Assembly: GCF_905171765.1 (NCBI RefSeq)
Contig: NC_053390.1
Coordinates: forward strand, 334,824,407 to 334,888,406
Direction: 5' to 3'
DNA from: Bufo bufo
Taxonomy: Eukaryota; Chordata; Amphibia; Anura; Bufonidae
DNA: 64,000 nucleotides
Below, piece after piece: positions 23,712-34,270 of the stretch. The notes beneath the pieces are model-generated. The model was not told where the DNA came from. It was given only the letters and a program-made list of their open reading frames with translations, and searched no databases. Positions within the stretch are counted from its first letter, which is position 1; every line of letters starts with the position of its first letter. The position numbers and the translations under genes were made by a program.

Positions 23712-24010
23712 TAGTGTTGATCACGAATATTCGAATTGTGAATTTTAATCGCGAATATCGGCACTTCGAGAATTCGCGAATATTTAGAATATCGCAAAAT
23801 ATATTCGTAATCGCGAATATTCAATTTTTAAAAAAAATAAAGTCCATGCAAATTTTTATGCGAACATTTTTCATGGGAATTTTATGCGAATTTTCGCTGT
23901 CAAGAAAATAATGCCTGGAGATCATGAATTCGCGAATATATGGCGAATATTTGACCAAATATTTGCGAAATATCGCGAATTCGTAATATTGTTCCTGCCG
24001 CTCATCACTA
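23712..24010. mobile_element. AT-rich hAT miniature element (cgaatattcg type)
   Basis: Ends tagtgttgatcacgaatatt and, in reverse, tagtgatgagcggcagg are flanked by the perfect 8-bp duplication gtcatttc (23704-23711, 24011-24018). E1 has the unoccupied site near 520. These ends also define the larger elements at 36441-45765 and 37938-45474. Confidence 0.93.
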
Positions 24011-24899
24011 GTCATTTCCCTATCCACATTTGTTTGCAGAGCACTTGCCATGCTCTTAACCACATTTTGATGCCATTTGCATTTTTACAGCCATTTTAGT
24101 GCTCAAAAGTTAGGGTCCGGGATCAAGTTCGGGTCCCGAACTCGAACTTTTTTGTGAAGTTCGGCCGAACCGATTGAAGCCGAAAATCCAGGTGTCCGCT
24201 CAACTCTATTCCTGAACCATTTTCTGGTGACCGTAAAAAATGTCTTTCTTTCAAAGAAAACTGTAAGCTTTCTTTTAGGTTACACCCCTTGTCATCCGGC
24301 TCTGAGAGTCAACGATTAGGCATAGTTATCTCCCGACTACAGGGGGACCCCCAGGATTGGGCTTTTTCCTTGCCTTCCGATGCTAGTTATCTCAGTTCCG
24401 TTGAGGGGCTCTTTCAGGCTCTGGGAATTGTGTATGATGAACCTGACAGGGCCATGGTAGCTGAAACCGCTCTTTAAGCTTTGGTTCAGGGAGAACAACC
24501 TGCAGAGAAGTATTGCACTCAGTTCAGAAGATGGTGTGTCCCCTCTGGCTGGAATGAACCAGCCCTCAAAAGCCAGTTTAGGTCAGGCTTGTCCGAGAAT
24601 CTTAAAGACCTATTAGTGATGACATTGGAGGAGACCATGACACTCGCTATTCGACTTGACAGACGTGTTAGGGAGAGACGGCAGGATCGTTTGCTTTTTC
24701 CCCAGGAGGCGGTCCAGCGAGAGGTCTGTCCTATGAGGAGAGCCGATATCTCTCTGAGGAACCCATGCAGGTCGGGATGACTCGTAGAGATCAGCATCGC
24801 GGACATGGGTCTTGTTTCTATTGTGGAGACTCAGACCATTGCATTACCAGTACTACAAGAAGCCTTCCTCCGTTACATCGACCAAGACGGGGAAGCCTA

Positions 24900-26129
24900 A
24901 GAACTAGGTATTTCCAAACGTGGTCAAGAGTAACATATTAGTACCTATTACTATCTCCATGGGTAATAACAAATGTTCTGGTAATGATTTTATCGACTCT
25001 GGTTCTGCTGCCAACTTTATTGATCATAAATTTGCACTAGGGTTGGGCATTCCGATTTTGACACTACCCACTTCCATCCACATCATGGCGATCGATTCCA
25101 CCCCCCTAGTGGGTGGTACCGTGAAGTATCCTCTGAGGTATCCTTGACTGTGGGGGTGTGTCACTCCGAAATATGCTCCCTGTTAGTTCTAGAAAACTTA
25201 CCAGTAGAGGTGGTACTAGGGTTGTCTTGGCTCCAGTTTCATAACCCCATTATAGACTGGACCAATGGAGAACTGGTGAAATGGGGGTTAAAATGCGACT
25301 TGTGCTTGTCTGTGGTGCAAGCTGGGGTCTCAGCAGAATCCGATACATTGCCTCTAGTCATAAAGGAATACATGGATGTGTTCTCCTCATCTGAATCCGA
25401 GAGTCTACTACCTCATAGGTCTTACGATTGTGCCATTAAATTGGTAGAGGGTGCCAGGTTTCCCAGGGGACGCATCTGTAATCTTTCTAGACCTGAACGC
25501 AAGGCCATGGAGGATTATGTCAAGGAGAGTCTCAGGAAGGGGCACATTAGGCCTTCGGTATCTCCCATGGGGGCGAGATTTTTCTTTGTCAAAAAGGATG
25601 GAGGCCTCAGACATTGTATTGATTATCGGGAATTAAATAAGATTACGATTAAGAATGAATACTTATTGATTCTCGATTTGCTTAATCAAGTACAGGGGGC
25701 ATCCTGGTTCTCCAAAATTGATTTGAAGGGGGCATATAACTTAATTCGAATTAAGGAGGGAGACGAGTGGAAGACAGCTTTTAATACTCCAGATGGACAC
25801 TTTGAATATCTTGTAATGCCTTTTGGACTCAGCAATGCGCCAGCGGTGTTTCAAAATTTTATGAATGATATTTTCAGAGAATTCTTGGGTAAATTTGTGA
25901 TTGTTTACCTTGATGATGTCTTGATTTTTTCCCCTGATATTGAGAGTCATGTGTTTCATGTTAAACAAGTGTTGGAAATTTTGAGGAAGAATCAATTAGC
26001 TGCCAAACAGGAGAAATGTATTTTTGGGGTACAAGAGATATTATATCTCGGATATGTTCTCACTCCTCATGCTTTAAAATGGATCCTAGCAAGGTATTAG
26101 CAATTATGGATTGGGTAAGGCCATCGTCC
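24900..26129 (+). pseudogene. Gypsy protease and reverse transcriptase
   Basis: The protease has its active-site Asp-Ser-Gly at 24995-25003 (FIDSGSAANFID) and the later VVLGLSWLQFHNPIIDW block. A TGA at 25145-25147 interrupts the frame between the two protease blocks. The reverse transcriptase shows YRELNKITIKNEY, KIDLKGAYNLIRI, MPFGLSNAPAVFQ and the catalytic YLDD at 25906-25917. The frame breaks again near 26095, just before the TTAA insertion. Decay is moderate: the main motifs are still readable. Confidence 0.92.
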
Positions 26130-26769
26130 TTAACTTCTTCAGGACACAGGGCGTACAGGTACGCCCTTATGTCCTGGTACCTAAGGACACAGGGCGTACC
26201 TGTACGCCCTGTGTATTTCTGATCACCACCTCGCGGCGGTTGGTGATCAGAGGCCGATGCCTGCTCAAATCATTGAGCAGGCACCACGGCTAAATGCGCG
26301 GGGGGGTCCCGTGATCCCCCCATGTCGGCGATCGCCACAAACCGCAGGTCTGAATTGCAGCTTTTACCTATTGCGGTGGCTGCGTGTGGCGGTGCAATCG
26401 GGTCCACATGCGGCTGTAGGGGAACCCGATGGCATGGAAGGCAGCGCAATGCCTTCCTTAGGCATCTGCACTGCCTTCCAGTGACGAGCCTGTGAGATCC
26501 AGCCCACTGGATCTCACAGGCCGGAAGCTGTATGAGTAATACACACAGTATTACTCATACAGCCAATGCATCCCAATACAGGAGTATTGGAATGCATTGT
26601 AAAGGATTAGACTCCCAAAAGTTCAAGTCCCAAAGTGGGACAAAAAATAAAGTGAAAAAAAGTTGAAAAAATGAAGTTTCCCCCCCCAAAATTTAAAGTT
26701 TCAAGTAAAAATAAACTAAAACGTAATTTTTCCCAAATAAAGTAAAAAAAAATTGGTAAAAAGTAGGGG

Positions 26770-27560
26770 GAAAAAAAAGTAGACATATTAGGTATCACTG
26801 CGTCCGTATCGACTGGCTCTATAAACATATCACATGAGCTAACCCATCAGATGAACACCGTAAAAAAAAAAAAAAAATACTGTGATAAATAAAAAAAGAA
26901 ATTGTCATCTTACATCACAAAAAGTACAACAGCAAGCGATCAAAAAGGCGTTTGCCCACCAAAATAGTACCAATCTAACCGTCAACTTATCCCGCTAAAA
27001 ATGAGCCCCTACCTGAGACAATCGATTAAAAAATAAAAAAACTATGGCTCAGAATATGGAGACACTAAAACATCATTTTTTGTGTTTTAAAAAAGCTGTT
27101 ATTGTGTAAAACTTACATAAATAAAAAAGTATACATATTAGGTATTGCCGCGTCTGTATCGACCGGCTCTATAAAAATATTACATGATCTAACCCCTCAG
27201 ATGAACACCGTAAAAAATGTAAAATAAAAACTGTGCTAAATAAACCATTTTTTGTCACCTTACATCACAAAAAGTGTAATAGCAAGCGATCAAAAAGTCA
27301 CACACACCCCAAAATAGTGCCAATAAAACCGTCATCTCATCCCGCAAAAATCATACCCTACCCAAGGTAATCGCCCAAAAACTGAAAAAATTATGGCTCT
27401 CAGACTATGGAAACACAAAAACGTGATTTTTTTTGCTTCAAAAATGAAATCATTGTGTAAAACTTACATAAATAAAAAAAAAGTATACATATTAGGTATC
27501 GCCGCGTCCGTGACAACCTGGTCTATATATAATACCACATGATCTAACCTGTCAGATGAA
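26770..27560. repeat. Three tandem units of about 350 bp
   Basis: Each unit carries catattaggtatcgccgcgtc followed by ctctataaaaatat and gatgaacaccgtaaa (starts near 26785, 27135, 27490). They lie in the TTAA element 26134-29000. Confidence 0.8.
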
Positions 27561-27762
27561 TGTTGTAAATAACAAAAAATAAAAACGGTGCCAAAACAGC
27601 TATTTCTTGTTATCTTGCCTCACAAAAAGTGTAATATAGAGCAACCAAAAATCATTTGTACCCTAAACTAGTACCAACAATACTGCCACCCTATCCCGTA
27701 GTTTCTAAAATGGGGCCACTTTTTTGGAGTTTCTACTCTAGGGGTGCATCAGGGGGCTTCAA

Positions 27763-28450
27763 ATGGGACATGGTGTCAAAAAACCAGTCCAGCAAAATCT
27801 GCCTTCCAAAACCCGTATGGTATTCCTTTCCTTCTGCGCCCTGCCGTATGCCCGTGCAGCTGTTTACGACCACATATGGGGTGTTTCTGTAAACTACAGA
27901 ATCAGGTCCATAAATATTGAGTTTGGTTTGGCTGTTAACCCTTGCTTTGTTACTGGGAAAAATGGATTAAAATGGAAAATTTGCCAAAAAATTGAAATTC
28001 TGAAATTTCATCTCTATTTGCCAATAACTCTTGTGGAACACCTAAAGGGTTAACCACGTTTGTAAAATCAGTTTTGAATACCTTGAGGGGTGTAGTTTCT
28101 TAGATGGGGGTCACTTTTATGGAGTTTCTACTCTAGGTGTGCATCAAGGGGGCTTCAAATGGGACATGGTGTCAAAAAAAACTATTCAGCAAAATTTGCC
28201 TTCCAAAAACCGTATGGCATTCCTTTCCTTCTGCGCCCTGCCGTGTGCCCGTACAGTAGTTTACGACCACATATGGGGTGTTTCTGTAAACTACAGAATC
28301 AGGGCCATAAATATTGAGTTTGGTTTGGCTGTTAACCCTTGCTTTGTAACTGGAAAAAAAATATTAAAAAGGAAAATCTGCCAAAAAAGTGAAATTTTGA
28401 AATTGTATCTCTATATTCCATTAATTCTTGTGGAGCACCTAAAGGGTTAA
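27763..28450 (+). repeat. Two tandem units of about 390 bp with homologous open frames
   Basis: Units begin near gggcttcaaatgggacatgg (27758 and 28151). In each, a homologous frame stays open for about 96 and 103 codons (27763-28053, 28139-28450), sharing YDHIWGVSVNYRIR and INIEFGLAVNPCFVTGK, and ends EHLKG. I know no protein of this kind. Long open frames in a non-autonomous element may be chance, but both copies are open. Confidence 0.6.
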
Positions 28451-29004
28451 CAAAGTTTGTAAAATCAGTTTTGAACACCTTGAGGGGTGTAGTTTATAGA
28501 ATGGGGTCATTTTTGGGTGGTTTCTATTATGTAAGCCTCGCAAAGTGACTTCAGACCTGAACTGGTCCCTAAAAATTGGGTTTTTGAAAATTCTGAAAAA
28601 TTTCAAGATTTGCTTCTAAACTTCTAAGCCTTGTAACATCCACAAAAAATAAAATATCATTCCCAAAATGATCCAAACATTAAGTAGACATATGGGGAAT
28701 GTAAAGTAATAACTATTTTTGTAGGTATTACTATGTATTATAGAAGTAGAGAAATAGAAATTTGGAAATTTGCAATTTTTTACAAATTTTTGGTAAATTT
28801 TGTATTTTTTTATAAATAATTTATTTTTTTTACTTCATTTTACCAGTGTCATGAAGTACAATATGTGACGAAAAAACATTCTCAGAATGGCCTAGATAAG
28901 TCAAAGCGTTTTAAAGTTATCAGCACTTAAAGTGACACTGGTCAGATTTGCAAAAAATGGCCTGGTCCTTAAGGTGAAATAAGGCTGTGTCTTTAAGGAG
29001 TTAA

Positions 29005-29640
29005 AGGCTTTACAACGTTTTTTGGGGTTCGCTACTTATTACCGCGGATTTATAAAGAATTTTTCGGTAATTGCTAGACCCTTGACCGACCTAACCAAAA
29101 AAGGGGCGGACCTGGATAACTGGTCTGTTGAAGCTACTGAGGCATTTGAAACTCTTAAAAAGGCCTTCAGCTGCGCTCCTGTTTTGATTCAGCCAGATCA
29201 AGAGATACCTTTCATTCATTCATATCTCACAAGGCCCCTCTACTCTTACCAATTTAAGGCCTTGCGCCTTCTTTTCCAGAAAATTTTCTCTCACCGAGAG
29301 CAATTATGACGAGGGGAATCGGGAATTGCTAGCCATTAAATGGGCGTTTGAGGAGTGGAGGCATTTTCTTGAAGGGGCTAAACGTTGTGTCATCGTTGTC
29401 ACTGATCACAAAAATCTAATGTTTCTTGAGTCTGCTTTTTTGACACGTTTTAATTTCTCCATCACTTTCAGGCCAGGAAGTAAGAACGTGAAGGCTGATG
29501 CCTTATCTCAGAGTTTTTGGTCGTTTCAGCCTACGGACGCACTGCCTGAAACCATACTGCCAGCTAATGTATTTTTAGCAGCCTTGTGCCAAGACCTTAC
29601 GGCTCTTATTAAGGCCGAACAACATCTGACCCCGGCACCA
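29005..29640 (+). pseudogene. Gypsy connection and RNase H region
   Basis: The frame resumes exactly after TTAA with KALQRFLGFATYYRGFIKNF and continues with VIARPLTDLTKKGADLDNW. A frameshift near 29215 precedes NRELLAIKWAFEEWRHFLEG and VIVVTDHKNLMFLESA, the RNase H motifs. A segment after LESA is missing before LTRFNFSITFRPGSKNVKAD. Integrase should follow but the similarity stops near 29640. The next 140 bp, with caaggcaagcaaggcatttg, is an unassigned repeat fragment. Confidence 0.88.
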
Positions 29641-29784
29641 CTGACGTATCTATCACAAGGCAAGCAAGGCATTTGCCTAGGGCGGCACTTGCCAATGGGG
29701 CGGCAAAATGCCTTTTTGCCCCTTGTCCCATCCGTCTTATACGCCGGTATGCTCAGCCATTACCCCGCCGCGGTGGAGATAGAA

Positions 29785-30200
29785 ACAAACTGCTTCTAAA
29801 GAGAGAAGCGTACTGGATCCACCGGCTGCAAACAGTGGAACCAAGAGGTCTCAATCGAGATTGCAATATTTCTGGCTTTATCTAGTGCTCGATCATGTTT
29901 ACATAATACTTATATTTTGATTCATGTTTTATTTTCAGTGGACTTGAATCTCTACCGCTCTACATTGACTCCTATGGTCTATGGTATCTACATTGCAGAA
30001 TCTGTATCGGCCTCCATGTGGGAGGAGCTTTACATCACATGACGTCAGTTCCGTTGTGGTCCTTTTAATGTATATAAGGCACAATGGTAGGAGTGTATTA
30101 TACAGTCTGAAGAAAGCACGAGTGTGTGCTGAAACGCGTCACTATGTATGAATAAGTGACTGAATAAATCGCATTGAAAAATCCATCGCGAGTTCCGGTC
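29785..30200 (+). mobile_element. 3' end of a Penelope-like retroelement
   Basis: The frame ending at 29885 reads REAYWIHRLQTVEPRGLN and ends ISGFI, which matches the conserved C-terminus after the GIY-YIG domain of Penelope-like elements. The untranslated region follows, with ctgaagaaagcacg, a hairpin and gaaacgcgtc near 30107-30140. The element is strongly 5'-truncated. Confidence 0.75.
30107..30140 (+). other. Hammerhead-like motif in a Penelope-like 3' region
   Basis: CTGAAGA at 30107-30113 is followed by a stem AGCAC (30115-30119) / GTGCT (30126-30130), then GAAA and the self-complementary acgcgt. These are the ordered parts of a type I hammerhead core, but one extra A lies between the core and the stem. 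Penelope-like elements are known to carry hammerheads. I have not shown that this one folds or cuts. Confidence 0.3.
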
Positions 30201-30277
30201 TTACTTCTCTATAGTGTAAGATGAAGTCTCGAGAAAATCAGCAGCAGAAAAACACATCAAAACCCAACTCTTAGTTA

Positions 30278-30602
30278 GGCCTCTTGCACATGACCGTATG
30301 GCTTTTTCAGTATGTTGCGGTCCGCAAAAAACGGATCCGCAAAAAATACGTATGACGTCCATGTGCATTCTGTTTTTTGCAGAACGGAACAGTTGGCCCC
30401 TGATAGAACAGTACTATCCTTGACTGCTATGTGGGCAATAATAAGACATGCTCTCTTTCAACGGAACGGAAATATGGAAATAGAAGGCATATTGAGTACC
30501 TTCCATTTTTTTTGCGGATCTATTGAAATGAATGGTTCCGTATACGGAACGCAAAAAACATAACGGAAACGGAAAAAGAAAAACGTTTGTGTGCAAGAGG
30601 CC
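30278..30602. mobile_element. PIF/Harbinger-like miniature element
   Basis: Ends ggcctcttgcacatgacc and, in reverse, ggcctcttgcacacaaac are flanked by TTA (30275-30277, 30603-30605). No gene is present. Confidence 0.8.
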
Positions 30603-30678
30603 TTATAATATGGATTTGTTGCAGGCCTTTTTGCAAATCTGTTTTTCTCCTGTTTGGAAGTATTGTTTGTGTGTTTAA

Positions 30679-31445
30679 GGGCTCTTTCACACCTGCGTTA
30701 TTGTCTTCCGGCATAGAGTTCCGTCGTCGGGGCTCTATGCCGGAAGAATCCTGATCAGGATTATCCTAATGCATTCTGAATGGAGAGTAATCCGTTCAGG
30801 ATGCATCAGGATGTCTTCAGTTCCGGTACGGAACGTTTGTTGGCCGGAGAAAATACCGCAGCATGCTGCGCTTTTTGCTCCGGCCAAAAATCCGGAACAC
30901 TTGCCGCAAGGCCGGATCCGGAATTAATGCCCATTGGAAGGCATTGATCCGGATCCGGCCTTAAGCTAAACGTCGTTTCGGCGCATTGCCGGACCCGACA
31001 TTTAGCTTTTTCAGAGTGGTTACCATGGCTGCCGGGACGCTAAAGTCCTGACAGCCATGGTAAGTGTAGCGGGGAGCGGGGGAGCAGTGTACTTACCGTC
31101 CGTGCGGCTCCCCGGGCGCTCCAGAGTGACGTCAGGGCGCCCCAAGCGCATGGATCACGTGATCGCATGGATCACGTCATCCATGCGCATGGGGCGCTCT
31201 GACGTCATTCTGGAGCGCCCCGGGAGCCGCACGGACTGTAAGTATACCGCTCCCCCGCTCCCCGCTCCTACTATGGCAACCAGGACTTTAATAGCGTCCT
31301 GGGTGCCATAGTAACACTGAAAGCATTTGGAAGACGGTTCCGTCTTCAAATGCTTTCAGTACACTTGCGTTTTTCCGGATCCGGAGTGTAATTCCGGCAA
31401 GTGGAGTACACGCCGGATCCGGACAACGCAAGTGTGAAAGAGGCC
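30679..31445. mobile_element. Palindromic PIF/Harbinger-like miniature element
   Basis: Ends gggctctttcacacctgc and, in reverse, ggcctctttcacacttgc lie next to TTA (30675-30677 and 31446-31448). The left TTA is followed by one extra A. The centre (31020-31320) is a long GC-rich palindrome with ggagcgccccgggagccgc on one arm. Confidence 0.75.
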
Positions 31446-31465
31446 TTAGATACTTATATTTTTTA

Positions 31466-31542
31466 GATAGATAGATGGATAGATAGATGAATGCATGGAT
31501 GGATGGATAAATGGATAGATAAGATAAGATACTTAGACTTTT

Positions 31543-31602
<60 letters not shown>
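31466..31602. repeat. GATA microsatellite
   Basis: gata units with some ggat variants. The following stretch 31603-32112 holds no gene and no element that I can identify. Confidence 0.95.
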
Positions 31603-32229
31603 CCCCTTTAAATTTATAATTCATATAATATTTTAACTAAAAATAACAAAAATGTTTTAGAAGGCATGCATGTTCCTTTAAAAATGACTTTTCGTCAGGC
31701 TTCACTTAATTCTTCCATGCAAATACTGTACGTCTATTGTATGATCTATGTAAATGTTATGCAGTTTCTATTTACACATTTAGAGATGCAGCTGGTATCT
31801 AGAGATGTGTGAAACTTTTCAACAAGATTGTATAACCAGCAGATGGACTCTTTCTGCTTATGAAACTTGTGTTAAAATGTCGACATATATAGATTTGCAA
31901 GAATTGAGACTTATTATTCACTTAAATATGATTTTAAAAAAATCTCAGTCAGTGGGGGTCATTTACTGAATGAGGGTTTTACTATAAAACTTGCTAGCAA
32001 AAAAACATAGCCAATTTATCAAATTTGTTGCATCTGTAATGTGTATACTCCGAAAACTAAAACCTACCCCTGCTAGAGGTGAGAAATAAAAAGAAAAAGA
32101 CACAAAATGTTGTAAATGACTAGAGATGAGCGACCGAATCACATTTTTTCCTAAAATGGCTGCTGCACGTGTTAGGACATGGAGTAAGGAACTCGGGGAA
32201 CGAGGCATTACCCACAATGCCATGCGTGC

Positions 32230-32280
32230 AGCCAATCAGCAGCCAGTCAGCCCTGTGATGTCACAGCCCTATAAATAGCC
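32230..32280 (+). promoter_or_regulatory. Promoter of E5: CCAAT, CRE-like and TATA boxes
   Basis: gccaatcagc at 32231-32240, tgatgtca at about 32256-32263 and ctataaatag at 32269-32278 are spaced like a pol II promoter. gattcagccattttcc follows at the likely start region. Confidence 0.6.
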
Positions 32281-32639
32281 TCAGCCATCTTGGATTCAGC
32301 CATTTTCCAGTGTACTTACTGCAGGGAGAGACCTCAGCAGGCGCTAGGGACAGTGGTAGAAAAGACTTTAAAACGTATATTTTGCTGTATAGAAGTTCAG
32401 GGAAAGGATAGTGAGGAATCATTCCACAGTATTGAAGCAGACCAGGGTTCAGTAGGGGAGTTTACAGCCTGGGTAATAGGAACAACCCTTTTACACCTTG
32501 CTGCACTGACTGCGGATCCAAATTGCCATTATACAGCTCTGTTATTCCAGCAAACCGTTCTTGTTATTGGGGTGCAGGTGCTGTTTGATACAGCCATTAA
32601 CAGGGTTCATTACAAGGAAATATTTATATGTCTTATTTG

Positions 32640-33880
32640 CCTCTGTGCAGTGCAGTTATATGTTCTAAAGCATTTTTTGGCTTGTATTAGAGGGAAAAAA
32701 GAGCTTTTTAGCCGTTGTGTGATGAAGTGAGAAAATTACAGCCCTTTTTGGAGTGTATTAGTGGCAAAAAAAATATTATTTGCCGTTCAGTGGTGCAGTT
32801 ATATGTTCTAAATAGGGTGGCCAGACGTCCGGTTTTAGGCTGGACAGTCTGGTTTTCTGGCTCCCTGTCTTCCGTCCGGCGCAGGGCCTGGACGGACACA
32901 GGGATTTCCACCCTTGCAGTAGCTCACGCTCGGACAGCAGCACTGCACAGTCTGAGTGTGAGCTGCAGCAACTGACTGAGGCTTCTCTCAGCCCCAGTCA
33001 GTCATTAGAGCCGCAGACATGGCTCTCTGTGGCTGACTGAGAGGGAGAGAAGCACCCCAGCTGCCCCCAGCTGACCTTCCATTCAGAAACGTCTTCCCTC
33101 TCCTCCCCCCATCTTTTTACCGAACGGTGATGGGGTGTGGCTTCACGAAGATGGGGCATGGCCTCATGGAGGCAGGCGTGGTTTATCCGTTTGGGGGAGT
33201 GGCCGGTGAGGTCCGGCTTTCTGAGGGGAAGCCAGTGGCCACCGTAGTTCTAAAGCCCTTTTTGGTGTGTGTTAGTGCCCAAAAATATATATTATTTGCC
33301 ATTCAGCTGTGCAGTTATATGTTATAAAGCACTTTTTGCGTTTATTAGTGTATTGCGTCTATTAAAAAGTATTTGTCATTGTGTAATGAAGTGAGAAAAT
33401 TACAGCCCTTTTTGGCGTATATTAGTGGCAAAAATATATATATTTGCCGTTCAGTGGTGCAGTTATATGTTCTAAAGCCCTTTTTGGCGTGTATTAGTGG
33501 AAAAAAGTAAGAGCCTATTTGCCGTTCAGCAGTGCAGTTATATGTTCTAAAGCACTTTTTGGTGTGTATTAGTGGCAAAAAATATATATTATTTGCCATT
33601 CAGCGGTGCAGTTATATGTTCTAAAGTCTTTTGTGACGTGTATAAGTGGAAAAAAGTAAGGGCATAAGGGCCTATTTTCCGTTCAGTAGTGTAGTTATAT
33701 GTTCTAAAGCCTTTTGTGGTGTGTATAAGTAAAAAAAAAAAAAAAGAAAGGGCATATTTGCCATTCAGCGGTGCAGTTATATGTTCTAAAGCCTTCTTTG
33801 GCGTGTACTAGTGGGAAAAAAAAGGGCTTATTAGCCATTGTGTGGTGAAATGAGAAAATTACAGACTTTTTTGGGGTGTT
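32640..33880. repeat. Tandem array of about 76-bp units (E5 5' region)
   Basis: Units share gcagttatatgttctaaag, ttttggcgtgtattagtgg and tatttgccgttcagcgg. About eight units are spaced 73-85 bp. A hAT miniature element splits one unit. Confidence 0.88.
32813..33246. mobile_element. hAT miniature element (tagggtggccagac ends)
   Basis: It starts tagggtggccagacgtccgg and ends gtggccaccgta. The 8-bp duplication gttctaaa is perfect (32805-32812, 33247-33254) and lies inside an array unit. Confidence 0.92.
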
Positions 33881-34270
33881 TTAATTTCCTGTTTATTTAT
33901 TCATTTGATCTAACAGTATGTCAGACAGAGAAGTGCCAGGCCCTGCACAGGGGAGTGGCAGAGGCCTAAATGTTTCTGGCGCAGGCACAGGTCGCAGCAG
34001 AGTAAGGGGGCGTGGCAGCAGAAGTTGCAATTAGAGGCCTGAGCTCCCAGTGTCATCTAGCGGTCGTGTCTTGATCAGCAACCCAGGGGTTCTTGAATGG
34101 TTGACTCGGTCATCCACTTCGTCCCAAGTAACATCAAACACCCCCAGCCAAGAGCCAGTGGGTTCATCAGACACAACCCTTAGTTGGCATGGCCCAGGAG
34201 CAGGCCCTGTACCCTCACCTGTCCTCAAGTGCCTCTGTCCTTTTCTGTTCCCTCAGCCAGAGAAGCATTA

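Larger units (their letters stand above)
13294..24208 (+). mobile_element. E2: 10.9 kb hAT transposon with perfect TSD
   Basis: The left end is tagggttgagcg at 13294 and the right end is the reverse of tagagttgagcgg at 24208. The flanks ttcctgaa at 13286-13293 and 24209-24216 are identical. Layout: promoter, two sets of tandem arrays (13800-15775 and 15780-20135), transposase 20195-22341, a Penelope-like insert, a second hAT C-terminal segment, and the 3' UTR shared with E1. It sits in Gypsy gag, so it is younger than that copy. Confidence 0.95.
13150..24900 (+). pseudogene. Gypsy gag, split by E2
   Basis: The first part includes QMVQVLGEKLSLHESGQS and MEPQIKLPE. After E2 the frame resumes at 24209 with PFSGDRKKCLSFKENCKLSF and runs through a capsid-like region (RLQGDPQDWAFSLPSDASYL, then QFRRWCVPSGWNEPALKSQF). 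A zinc-knuckle-like CFYCGDSDH lies near 24811, but the last Cys is missing. A stop after the YDEPDRAMVAETAL block and frameshifts near 24780 break the frame. The hAT target duplication ttcctgaa falls inside the codons, so the gene was intact there before E2 landed. Confidence 0.88.
26134..29000. mobile_element. TTAA-flanked non-autonomous element (piggyBac-like)
   Basis: TTAA lies at 26130-26133 and 29001-29004. The ends cttcttcaggacac and, in reverse, ctccttaaagacac are inverted repeats. The Gypsy frame reads through when it is removed. It has no transposase. Kolobok elements also use TTAA, so the superfamily is an inference based on similar ends in the piggyBac at 38968-44937. Confidence 0.85.
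13150..29640 (+). mobile_element. Ty3/Gypsy retrotransposon remnant, without LTRs, split by two insertions
   Basis: Three blocks read in order: gag start (13150-13293), gag to reverse transcriptase (24209-26133) and RNase H (29001-29640). The hAT E2 separates blocks one and two. The TTAA element 26134-29000 separates two and three. I see no LTR at either end, so the copy is truncated on both sides. Integrase is absent. Confidence 0.9.
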
